A stretch of 64,000 nucleotides of DNA, from positions 119,566 to 183,565 of the forward strand of contig JABLXQ010000004.1 in the NCBI GenBank assembly GCA_013178375.1. The letters are read 5' to 3'. How positions within the stretch are numbered: the stretch's first letter is position 1; each line of letters starts with the position of its first letter. Under the pieces are notes generated by a model, which saw only the letters and a list, made by a program, of their open reading frames with translations, did no database searches and was not told the DNA's origin. Source of the DNA: Gammaproteobacteria bacterium (GTDB taxonomy: Bacteria > Pseudomonadota > Gammaproteobacteria > Pseudomonadales > Ketobacteraceae). The translations under genes were made by a program, and so were the position numbers. Shown here piece after piece: positions 10,668 to 18,557 of the stretch.

Positions 10668-11465
10668 TTACGCCTTGCGACGGCGGGAAATAGCGCCCAG
10701 GCCCAGCAGACCGGAAGCCAGCAGCCACACGGCGGCGGGAACCGGAACAGCGGAGTAGCTGAGGGTGTTGCCAGCCAGATCCAGCGACCACTTGCCTGCG
10801 AACTTGGTGTCTTCACCACCGGCGAAAGTGGATTCAAACGCCCAGAAGTACATGGATTCAGTCGAAGCAGCAGCAACGTTGACCGGGAAGGTATCCAGGA
10901 TGTTGGCGCCATACACTTCAGGAGCGCCGGCATACAGGCCATTGGCGAGATCGCCGTAGAAAGCGGTGTTGTCAGCAACGGTGCCGCCCATGGCTGTATT
11001 GAGGGCGCCGCTCATTGCGCCTTCAACCTTGGCTTGAATACCGTTGAAGTTGGATGCAATGCTACGGTCAACAGTGGGGTTGGCTTCTGCATCGTTCACA
11101 GTAACCATGAAACCGTTCTTGTAACGCTCCGGGTTGGACGACAGAGTGGAACCGGCGCTGTTGGCAAATACCGACCACTGGATATCAGCAGCGTTGGAAT
11201 TGGCAAAAGTGCTGGCGAACAGTGCATCCAGGTTGGCGTCGAACTGGAACGCGGTGTTCTGGCTGTTGTCGTAGAAGTTCAGGTAGGAATCGCCCAGATC
11301 CTGGACAACCGATACTTCAAGAACCTGATCCCATACCAGCAGAACCAGTTCGCCGTTACCAGAAGCGGCGCCGGATACTGCGTTTTTGCCGTCGTTCCAG
11401 GCTGCGTTGGCAACGGTGGCGGTGGACATCAGGGCAACTGCGGCAGCAAGTGCTTTCAATTTCAT
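10668..11465 (-). CDS. VPxPA-CTERM sorting-domain surface protein
   Basis: 265 residues. A signal peptide (1-21, ending VANA) and a C-terminal sorting tail (about 240-265) frame an unknown extracellular domain. The tail is VPVPAAVWLL, then a hydrophobic helix, then RRRKA; this is the VPLPA/PEP-CTERM type, recognised in other bacteria by the exosortase/archaeosortase-like system and tied to exopolysaccharide. The start is the ATG at 11465 with GAGAGGAAA seven bases upstream, rather than an in-frame start 28 codons earlier. The middle is rich in A, N and S with no domain I recognise. The exosortase itself is not in this window. Confidence 0.85.
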   Translation of the reverse strand: MKLKALAAAVALMSTATVANAAWNDGKNAVSGAASGNGELVLLVWDQVLEVSVVQDLGDSYLNFYDNSQNTAFQFDANLDALFASTFANSNAADIQWSVFANSAGSTLSSNPERYKNGFMVTVNDAEANPTVDRSIASNFNGIQAKVEGAMSGALNTAMGGTVADNTAFYGDLANGLYAGAPEVYGANILDTFPVNVAAASTESMYFWAFESTFAGGEDTKFAGKWSLDLAGNTLSYSAVPVPAAVWLLASGLLGLGAISRRRKA

Positions 11466-11999
11466 CTGTATTTCCTCTCGATGATTAAAAAAATCCGTAA
11501 GACTCCGATTGGGTGCGGAAAAAGAATTTCCGCAGGTTTTGAAAATCAAGCTCCGCCGTTATCCACCCCAAAATCATTTCTTTGCGTGCTGGAACCTTTC
11601 GCGAGATCGAATTTCAAAACGTGGCCACTATAACCAAGCGCAGCGGTCAGTCGGTGAACGTTTCGTGAATGTTTTTTTAAGTTTTCAGCGCAAAAACAAG
11701 TAGTTAATGGGAGGTGCCGCGAAACAAACCTGTCATATAAATCGCGCAAGAGCGGTGCAATGCTGTAACGCTTCTGCAATATTCGGCGCTAAAAAAACCG
11801 CTTTAAACGCCCGCGAAAAATTGTTGTTGCCAGACCGCAGCCCTTTGAAATCAAGACCCTGCCATCCAGACAGGGCGACGGCACACGCTGCCCCGTGACA
11901 AAGAAAGCAGAAAACAGCCGTGTCAGTACGATGCCATTCGCATGACAATTTAATTTCATTATCAACAGGGTTATTGACAGGCCGGATGCAGCGGGCACA
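11466..11999. other. Divergent intergenic region, no gene
   Basis: 534 bp between the VPxPA-CTERM gene (left) and the ABC exporter (right), AT-richer than its surroundings. It should hold promoters for both. A TATAGT hexamer facing left lies near 11625-11632. Short frames on the minus strand here have no plausible ribosome site or protein character. I see no RNA gene or repeat. Confidence 0.5.
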
Positions 12000-13829
12000 A
12001 TGATTTTCCAGCCAATCTCCCCCAAGGATCTCCTCCCCGTGCACACCAGCCGATGGCAGGCCACACGCATGGCCAGCACTTTCCTGCTGCCTTACCGGCG
12101 TCAGATTTTCTATTCACTGGCAGCACTGGTATTCACCGCGTCCGCCATGCTGTCAATCGGCCAGGGGCTGCGTCTGCTCATCGATCAGGGCATTGCCACT
12201 GCCTCGTCCGACCGGCTTGCGCACTACGTGCTGGTCTTCATGGGATTGGCGGTGGCGCTGGCCGTGGGCACTTTCGCCCGCCATTACTGGGTGACCTGGC
12301 TGGGCGAACGAGTGGTGGCGGATATCCGGGCCAAGGTGTTCAACCACCTGATCGATCTGCATCCCGGCTTCTTTGAACAGAATCGCGCGCTGGAAATCCA
12401 GTCGCGACTCACTGCCGACACCACCCTGCTGCAATCGGTGGTGGGTTCATCCATCTCCATGGCGCTGCGCAATCTGATTCTGATGGCGGGCGGCATCATC
12501 TGGCTGTTCATTACCAACGTCAAACTCAGCGTGATAGTGATGATTTCCGTGCCGCTGGTGATCACGCCGATCCTGTTTTTCGGGCGCCGCGTGCGCCATC
12601 TGTCCAGCAAGAGTCAGGACAAGGTGGCCGACGTGGGCGCCTATGTGGGCGAGATTCTTGGCAACATCAGAACGGTGCAGGCCTACAATCACCAGGCGCT
12701 CGACAAACAACGTTTCCACGGCATTGTGGAAGCGGCATTCGACATGGCGAAGCAACGCATCGTGCAACGCAGCCTGCTGATTACCGTCGTCATTGTGCTG
12801 GTGCTGGGTGCCGTGAGCATCATGCTGTGGGTGGGCGGGCACGATGTCATTGCAGGGCGCATCACCGGGGGCGAGCTGGCGGCATTCGTATTTTATGCCG
12901 TCATTGTCGGTTCGTCCGTGGCTTCGATTTCAGAAGTGATCGGCGAATTGCAGCGGGCAGCCGGTGCGGCCCAGCGCATCATCGAGCTGCTGCAATCCAC
13001 CTCCGCTATCCTGGCGCCACCACAGCCCGGTGCGCTGTCGCAACCAGTGCAGGGCCGCATCGACATCCAATCCCTGAAATTCGCCTATCCAACCCGACCG
13101 GAAGTATTCGCCATCCACGATCTGACACTCAATATCCGGGCCGGTGAAACGCTGGCGCTGGTGGGTCCATCGGGAGCTGGCAAATCCACACTGTTTGATC
13201 TGCTGCTGCGTTTTTTTGACAGCCAGGAAGGTTCGATTCTGCTCGATGGCGTGGACATCAGAACACTCGATCTGAACAGCTTGCGCACCTGCTTTGCACT
13301 CGTGGCGCAAACGCCCGCGCTGTTCTACGGCAATATCCTCGACAACATCAAATACGCACGGCCCTCAGCCACGCAGGATGAAGTGGAAGCCGTGGCGAAA
13401 GCGGCGCACGCGCACGAATTCATCATGAAATTGCCGAATGGCTATCAAACCCACCTGGGCGACGCCGGCATCGGCCTGTCCGGTGGCCAGAAACAACGTC
13501 TGGCCATCGCCCGCGCCATTCTCGCCGACGCACCGATCCTGCTGCTGGACGAAGCCACCAGCGCGCTCGATGCGCAGAGTGAGCACTGGGTGCAGCAGGC
13601 GCTGGACACACTGATGCAGGGCCGCACCACGCTGGTTATCGCCCACCGCCTGGCCACGGTAAAAAATGCCGACCGCATTGCCGTGCTCAATCATGGCCGG
13701 CTGGATGCGCTGGGCACGCATCAGGAACTGATGGAAACCAACGCGCTGTACCGGACGCTGGCGTCCCTGCAGTTCAAACTGGGAGAGGACAAGGAGATTT
13801 TCCGTGGATCTGACGCCCTATCAACTTGA
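12000..13829 (+). CDS. ABCB/MsbA-type ABC exporter, fused permease and ATPase
   Basis: 609 residues forming one half-transporter that would work as a homodimer in the inner membrane. An exporter transmembrane domain of six helices spans about 35-335. The nucleotide-binding domain has Walker A GPSGAGKS (389-396), signature LSGGQ (493-497), Walker B ILLLDEA (513-519) and a switch-histidine region VIAHRLA. The family (MdlB/MsbA) exports lipids, peptides or drugs; sequence alone does not tell which. A start further in (ATG at 12069) is possible because the first 23 residues are not typical of the family. Downstream genes concern sulfate activation and sulfo-transfer, so export of a sulfated lipid or metabolite is a reasonable but unproven guess. 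Confidence 0.9.
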   Translation: MIFQPISPKDLLPVHTSRWQATRMASTFLLPYRRQIFYSLAALVFTASAMLSIGQGLRLLIDQGIATASSDRLAHYVLVFMGLAVALAVGTFARHYWVTWLGERVVADIRAKVFNHLIDLHPGFFEQNRALEIQSRLTADTTLLQSVVGSSISMALRNLILMAGGIIWLFITNVKLSVIVMISVPLVITPILFFGRRVRHLSSKSQDKVADVGAYVGEILGNIRTVQAYNHQALDKQRFHGIVEAAFDMAKQRIVQRSLLITVVIVLVLGAVSIMLWVGGHDVIAGRITGGELAAFVFYAVIVGSSVASISEVIGELQRAAGAAQRIIELLQSTSAILAPPQPGALSQPVQGRIDIQSLKFAYPTRPEVFAIHDLTLNIRAGETLALVGPSGAGKSTLFDLLLRFFDSQEGSILLDGVDIRTLDLNSLRTCFALVAQTPALFYGNILDNIKYARPSATQDEVEAVAKAAHAHEFIMKLPNGYQTHLGDAGIGLSGGQKQRLAIARAILADAPILLLDEATSALDAQSEHWVQQALDTLMQGRTTLVIAHRLATVKNADRIAVLNHGRLDALGTHQELMETNALYRTLASLQFKLGEDKEIFRGSDALST

Positions 13830-14060
13830 ACTGAAACCCGCTGTCGATCGCATTCAGGCGCTGTTGAATACTGAAGCCATTCGCCACGATTATCCGCGCC
13901 TTGATCAGGCTGCCACTGTTCTGGACACACCCGCTCGATGCGAAAGCTGATGGTCAGCAACAGGATGTGTCTGGATTTGCTGCAGCACTGCAGCGAGGAA
14001 ATGGCGCATCTGGCTCGATTCCTACCTGCTTTGTACGACAGTCAGAATCCACACGCCTGA
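13804..14060 (+). pseudogene. Short translated remnant downstream of the ABC exporter
   Basis: A GTG at 13804, inside the end of the exporter gene, has a very strong AAGGAG seven bases upstream. It opens a 48-codon frame (VDLTPYQLELKPAVDRIQ...) ending at 13950. A second 36-codon frame starts at 13950 (MVSNRMCLDLLQHCSEEM...) and ends at 14060. Both have ordinary protein composition but match no family I recognise. The strong ribosome site feeding only 48 codons suggests either a genuine small protein or the 5' piece of a gene broken by deletions and frameshifts. Upstream of cysC, a gene of sulfate or sulfonucleotide metabolism would be a natural former occupant, but nothing in the sequence proves it. 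Confidence 0.4.
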
Positions 14061-14151
14061 CGCAGCTAGAGACTTCCAGGCAAAAATCTGGTTCATTATG
14101 GCAGGACCCATTTGATCACCAGGGATTCAGCCAACGAGGAAGGAAAAATCC

Positions 14152-14778
14152 ATGACATCGCCCTACGAAACCAAACAGCACCAGAGTGCCGCCGGCGTGG
14201 TCTGGCATCACACCCATTGCAGTGCCGGGGATCGCGCACGGCTGAAACAGCAAAAGCCACTGTGCGTCTGGCTGACCGGATTGTCAGCGTCAGGGAAATC
14301 CACTTTGGCCAATGCGCTGGAAGCATGCCTGCTGGAACAGGGGCGGCACACCTACCTGCTGGATGGCGACAATGTGCGTCACGGACTCAACAAGGATCTG
14401 GGCATGTCGGAAGCAGACCGCGCCGAAAATATCCGTCGCGTTGGCGAAGTGGCGCGCTTGATGACGGATGCCGGGCTGATCGTGATCACTGCTTTCATTT
14501 CCCCGTTTCGCGCCGACCGTGACCAGGCCAGAGCCCTGTTTGGGGCACAGCAGTTTATCGAAGTATTTATCGACACGTCGCTCGCCCTGTGTGAGGAACG
14601 CGATCCCAAAGGCATGTACAAAAAGGCCAGGGCTGGCCAGATCAGCGGGTTTACCGGTATTGATTCGCCCTATGAACCTCCGCAAGCGCCCGAACTGCAT
14701 ATCGACACCTCCTGCAAGTCGGTTGCGCAATGCACCCACGAAATTCTCGCCTTCCTGCAGCCTCGCATTCTGCCCTGA
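14152..14778 (+). CDS. cysC: Adenylylsulfate (APS) kinase
   Basis: 208 residues. It phosphorylates APS with ATP to PAPS, the sulfo-donor for sulfotransferases and for assimilatory reduction, in the cytoplasm. It has P-loop GLSASGKS (43-50), the [10 protein letters not shown] substrate motif, a segment around [10 protein letters not shown], and the family signature GIDSPYEPP near 164-172. This is close to the usual stand-alone CysC length. The start ATG is preceded by GAGGAAGG. No cysDN, cysH or cysI is adjacent. Its neighbours are sulfo-transfer genes, so PAPS here may supply sulfation rather than cysteine synthesis. Confidence 0.96.
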   Translation: MTSPYETKQHQSAAGVVWHHTHCSAGDRARLKQQKPLCVWLTGLSASGKSTLANALEACLLEQGRHTYLLDGDNVRHGLNKDLGMSEADRAENIRRVGEVARLMTDAGLIVITAFISPFRADRDQARALFGAQQFIEVFIDTSLALCEERDPKGMYKKARAGQISGFTGIDSPYEPPQAPELHIDTSCKSVAQCTHEILAFLQPRILP

Positions 14779-14781
14779 CCC

Positions 14782-14818
14782 TTCACGCGGAAACGGTCGC
14801 TGCCCGCTTCCGCGTGAA
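14782..14818 (+). terminator. Hairpin after cysC
   Basis: An 11-bp inverted repeat TTCACGCGGAA/TTCCGCGTGAA (14782-14792 with 14808-14818), four bases after the cysC stop, with a 15-nt loop. No long T run follows, so termination may be partial. Confidence 0.5.
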
Positions 14819-14892
14819 ATTGGAACCTATCAGGAAAAATATAAAACTCCACGCGCTCCCTTGTCGTAAACAATACGACTACATTTTTACTC

Positions 14893-14922
14893 TTTACAAT
14901 TTTCCTTCGAAAAAAATATGCT
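14893..14922 (+). promoter_or_regulatory. Candidate sigma-70 promoter for the arylsulfotransferase gene
   Basis: TTTACA (14893-14898) and TATGCT (14917-14922) are separated by 18 bp in a strongly AT-rich stretch ending about 40 bp before the start codon. It agrees with a separate transcript after the cysC hairpin. Assigned by eye only. Confidence 0.4.
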
Positions 14923-14962
14923 CGACCTGCAGTAAAAAATAACTTTTCAGGAAGAAAAAAAC

Positions 14963-16207
14963 ATGGATGTTTTTCCCCGCATCAGGCAACGACTTGCCTG
15001 TCACCGCTCACTATTGCTTTCAATTCCCCTCCTATGCGGCCTCGCGGCCTGCGACAAGTACGAAGTAAAGATTTATAAACCTGACAAGGTGTGGGATGGC
15101 TACACGGTTCCGTCCAGCGCGCTGGGTGGCAACACGCCGGTCATCGACATGGAAGGCAATCGGGTCATGCGTTTCAAGTGCGCGGGATTTCCCGCCAAGC
15201 TGCTGCCCGACGGCTCCATGGTGTGCCACAATCTGAAAACCGGCGCACTGGAAATTCCAGAACTGCGACAGGTTGCGCCCGATGGCCAGATACTGTGGCG
15301 CTTTCGCGACTGGAGCCGCAACTCGGCCAAACAGCACCACGATTTCCAGTTCAGTGGCGGCAATCCGGTGGGCTACTACGTACCAGGCATGGACATGATC
15401 GGGCCGGCGGATGGCGGCAACATGCTGGTGCTCAGCCATTACGTCAACGCAAGATCGGCGCAGGATATCCGCAAGGGGAGTCTGCTCGACGACGTGGTGT
15501 ACGAAATCGATGCCGCAGGCAACATCCTGTGGCAATGGCATGCAAAGGATCACATCGACGAAATGGGTTTCAGCGAATCCGCGCTGCAGGATCTTTACAT
15601 TGAACCGCTGATGCGGGACTGGCTGCATACCAACACTGCCTCGTACATCGGGCCCAACAAATGGTTCGATGAGTTCAATGACCAGCGCTTCCATCCGGAC
15701 AACATCATCATCGCCTCACCCCGCGCCCGCTGGATCGCCATTATCGACAAACTGACCGGAAAACTGGTCTGGCGCATGGGGCCTGACTATTCACCAGGCA
15801 ATCCCGGTGCAGAATTTGGCGGCGTGAATTTCTCGCACCATGCCCACATCATTCCCCAAGGTCTGCCGGGCGAAGGCAATCTGCTGGTGTTCGACAACGG
15901 CACGTTCTCGGGTTTCGGCGACCAGTACTCGCCGGGCCGCCTCTATTCCCGCGTGCTGGAAATAAACCCCATCGATTTTTCCGTGGTGTGGGAGTATCGC
16001 GGCAACCTGTTCAGTCTCAACATGAGTTCGGCGCAGCGGCTACCCAATGGCAACACCTTCATCACCGAGGGCCTGAAGGGCCGCATGCTGGAAGTCACTG
16101 CGGACAAGGAAGTGGTATGGGAGGCGCGGGGCTTGCCGCTGTACCGCGCCTACCGGGTGCCGAAGGAGTGGGTCAAGCCGGCAGCGTCTCTTTCATTGCC
16201 GCAATAG
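14963..16207 (+). CDS. Arylsulfotransferase (ASST)-family lipoprotein
   Basis: 414 residues. An N-terminal signal ends in the lipobox LAAC (Cys30), predicting a lipid-anchored envelope protein. The body shows beta-propeller-like repeats around a DG/GN pattern (DAAGNILWQW, DKLTGKLVWRMG, TADKEVVWEARG), as in ASST/PQQ-like propellers, and a FSHHAHI segment that could carry the catalytic histidine. Classical AssT moves sulfo groups between phenolic esters in the periplasm without PAPS. The fold is confident, the exact substrate is not. SD is AGGAAG. The last 35 bp overlap tail-to-tail with the sulfotransferase gene on the other strand. Confidence 0.8.
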   Translation: MDVFPRIRQRLACHRSLLLSIPLLCGLAACDKYEVKIYKPDKVWDGYTVPSSALGGNTPVIDMEGNRVMRFKCAGFPAKLLPDGSMVCHNLKTGALEIPELRQVAPDGQILWRFRDWSRNSAKQHHDFQFSGGNPVGYYVPGMDMIGPADGGNMLVLSHYVNARSAQDIRKGSLLDDVVYEIDAAGNILWQWHAKDHIDEMGFSESALQDLYIEPLMRDWLHTNTASYIGPNKWFDEFNDQRFHPDNIIIASPRARWIAIIDKLTGKLVWRMGPDYSPGNPGAEFGGVNFSHHAHIIPQGLPGEGNLLVFDNGTFSGFGDQYSPGRLYSRVLEINPIDFSVVWEYRGNLFSLNMSSAQRLPNGNTFITEGLKGRMLEVTADKEVVWEARGLPLYRAYRVPKEWVKPAASLSLPQ

Positions 16208-17309
16208 TTCGTTTGGTGGCGGACGGATACTGCAGGAAGGTGTCATAAATGACCGCATAATCCTGCCGGATCCGTTCCTCCGTAAGACCGAACCGCGCCA
16301 GATCATATTCATGCCGGCTTTTGTAGTTGCGTTGCCTGTCGGCAATATGCGCAATCGTGGTTTGCAGTTCCGGCGTGGACTCCTTGCCAACGAACTGCAT
16401 GATTTCATTCATCACGCTGTCGAATTCGCGCATCAACCGGGGGAAGGTCACGATATAAAGATTGCAGGCAGGAATTCTGCCACTGGTGTAATCGGCATGG
16501 AAGCGCAGGCTCAATGCCAGCAGCGCCGCGTACATGTTTTCAATATAGTGCCGGCGCTGCGCCTCGGGCAGCTTCCAGAAGCCAAAGCGGCCATCGAGCA
16601 CACCGGTTACCAGACTGAGGCCCGACGGTACCGTTTCCAGCGGATCACGCACCATGTACAGGACGCGCGCATCGGGAAAACGCTGCAGAAATAATGGCAA
16701 CCTCAGCGACAGCGAAAACAGCTTGGCCACCACCCGGTTCTGCTTCTCGCTGACCAGATTGCGGCGCCACATCGAAACGTACCAGTTGAAATCCCGCTGC
16801 GCACTGGCGAGAAAGCGGGACTCGAATGCTGCCAGCGTCTCCGTTTTCGACCAGGCATAGAAAAATCCGTACAGGAACAGGCCATCAAAATAGCGAAACA
16901 GCAGCGACGGATCGTCGGTTTCGATTTCCGTCAGATTGGTTTCGTGAGCAGCATGGGCATGGTGACGGGCCGGGCTTATTTTTTCCAGCCAGGGCAGGAA
17001 CGGCTTTACCAGCCGCTGCAGCGTGAGCGATGGATACAGCATTTTCCAGATGCGCATGCCGGCGCCAAAACCATTGGCCACCAGAAAGCGCTGCAGAAAC
17101 GTGGTACCACTGCGGGGATTGCCGACAATGATGATCGGCATTGTGATGGCCTTTTGGCGCAAGGCCGGAAAAAGCAGGTGATCCAGCAGCAACCCCACCG
17201 ACACCAGCAGATTCAGCAGCAAAAAGCCGATGAAGGTGCCGATGGGTGAAATATATTGATGAAACTGTAGTGCGACGATCCGATAAGCCTTGAACATCCT
17301 GTTAAGCAT
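16173..17309 (-). CDS. Membrane-anchored PAPS-dependent sulfotransferase family protein
   Basis: 378 residues. One strong membrane helix (about 24-47) precedes the sulfotransferase domain. The PAPS 5'-phosphosulfate loop is PRSGTTF (65-71). The 3'-phosphate site is a strand and helix around YMVRDPLETVPS. It should transfer sulfate from PAPS to an acceptor hydroxyl at the cytoplasmic face of the membrane, which suits a lipid acceptor. It follows the KAS III gene by 31 bp, so the two are probably one operon. Its last 35 bp overlap the arylsulfotransferase gene on the opposite strand. Confidence 0.85.
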   Translation of the reverse strand: MLNRMFKAYRIVALQFHQYISPIGTFIGFLLLNLLVSVGLLLDHLLFPALRQKAITMPIIIVGNPRSGTTFLQRFLVANGFGAGMRIWKMLYPSLTLQRLVKPFLPWLEKISPARHHAHAAHETNLTEIETDDPSLLFRYFDGLFLYGFFYAWSKTETLAAFESRFLASAQRDFNWYVSMWRRNLVSEKQNRVVAKLFSLSLRLPLFLQRFPDARVLYMVRDPLETVPSGLSLVTGVLDGRFGFWKLPEAQRRHYIENMYAALLALSLRFHADYTSGRIPACNLYIVTFPRLMREFDSVMNEIMQFVGKESTPELQTTIAHIADRQRNYKSRHEYDLARFGLTEERIRQDYAVIYDTFLQYPSATKRTIAAMKETLPA

Positions 17310-17340
17310 GTGCGTTCTCCCTGACTGGTGATTGTTGGAC

Positions 17341-18300
17341 TTACCACTGCACCAGAGCGAACGCGATGGACAACCCGGCTCCCGTTCCTCCGATCAGAAT
17401 CCTGTCGCCCCGCCGCAACAGGCCGCGGGCATTGGCTATGGCGAGCGTCATTGGCATGGAGGCGGCAATGCAGTTGCCGTACTCGGCGACGATGTTGACA
17501 ATTTTTTCGCGCGCAAAGCCGAGCTTCACGAAGCCCTCCATACCGGGCCCCGATGCCTGATGCAGAATGAACAGGTCGACATCGTCAAATGTCATGTCAT
17601 TGCGCTCGAACAGTGCGCGCAAAACACCAGAAATATGCATCAGAACCAGACGGAACACTTTCGGCCCCATCATGTTGAACAGATTGTCTTCCGGAATATT
17701 ATCGGGATGGCCCGGCGGCTTGCGGGTGCCGCAGCCACGGTATTCGGTTAGCTCGGCACCGTTCGGCCAGGTGGACATTTCCCAGTCCAGAATCGCGCTG
17801 GCTTCACTGGTTTTTTCGAGCACCACCGCAGCGGCGGCATCACCGAACAGTGCAGCGCTTTCCGGCTGGTTCAGGTTGCGCCAGGGCGTGCCCGCTTCTG
17901 CTGACACAATGAGAATGCGCTGGTACAGATTCGCCTGAATCAGCGCCGCGGCATTCATCAGCGCTACCAGAAACGACAGGCAGGTGGCATGGATAGACCA
18001 GCAGGGAATACTTTCCCAACCCAGTTCCCGCTGAATGAAAACAGAACTGTCGGGAATCAGTTGCAGCGGCGTCAGTGACGCATTGATGAGGCAGTCAGGG
18101 CGGGGACCGTCACCGATCGCATCCAGCGCAGCCCTGGCTGCCATCCGGTTCATCGGCTCTTCGGCGATGCGACGCTCGCGCACACCGGTACGGGAAATTA
18201 TCCAATCCTCACTGCGGCCGATCAGGGCAGAAAGTTCGGCGGAAGTTTGAATACGCGCAGGCAAATACAATCCGGTTGATACGATTCTGACGTCTATCAT
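17341..18300 (-). CDS. 3-oxoacyl-ACP synthase III (FabH-like ketosynthase)
   Basis: 319 residues from the ATG at 18300, which has AAGGA eight bases upstream; an in-frame extension 14 codons longer lacks a site and family match. The thiolase-fold triad is intact: Cys107 in IHATCLSF, His247 in ILHQAS, Asn277 in EYGNCIAAS. The family condenses an acyl-CoA or acyl-ACP with malonyl-ACP. No other fab genes are near, and it precedes a sulfotransferase, so it is more likely a specialised ketosynthase for a lipid or secondary product than the housekeeping FabH. Confidence 0.9.
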   Translation of the reverse strand: MIDVRIVSTGLYLPARIQTSAELSALIGRSEDWIISRTGVRERRIAEEPMNRMAARAALDAIGDGPRPDCLINASLTPLQLIPDSSVFIQRELGWESIPCWSIHATCLSFLVALMNAAALIQANLYQRILIVSAEAGTPWRNLNQPESAALFGDAAAAVVLEKTSEASAILDWEMSTWPNGAELTEYRGCGTRKPPGHPDNIPEDNLFNMMGPKVFRLVLMHISGVLRALFERNDMTFDDVDLFILHQASGPGMEGFVKLGFAREKIVNIVAEYGNCIAASMPMTLAIANARGLLRRGDRILIGGTGAGLSIAFALVQW

Positions 18301-18470
18301 TCGAGAATTCCTTTTCTCTTTTTTGAAATCGCATGAACACAAACTATATAAAACCGTTCTGACTCACAACCTGTAATATGTGGCAATTGTCTGCAGTACG
18401 TTATTTTTTGTAAGAATCCACTCCTGATAAAACCTACATTTTTTTTGCATCCATAAATTGATAGGCAACA

Positions 18471-18510
18471 AAAAGCCGCTGTCCCGACACTCACGCACCG
18501 GGACAGCGGC
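18471..18510 (-). terminator. Rho-independent terminator after the neprosin gene
   Basis: Perfect 12-bp stem GCCGCTGTCCCG/CGGGACAGCGGC (18475-18486 with 18499-18510), then five Ts on the minus strand. It lies 47 bp after the neprosin-type stop. Confidence 0.88.
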
Positions 18511-18557
18511 AACAACCTTGCAACGATCTGTGGTTTGAAGCGCTACTTCTTGAAACT

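Noticed and set aside
11546..12079. Short minus-strand frames in the gap before the ABC exporter
   Set aside because: No ribosome site, no conserved features, and mutual overlap; treated as intergenic.
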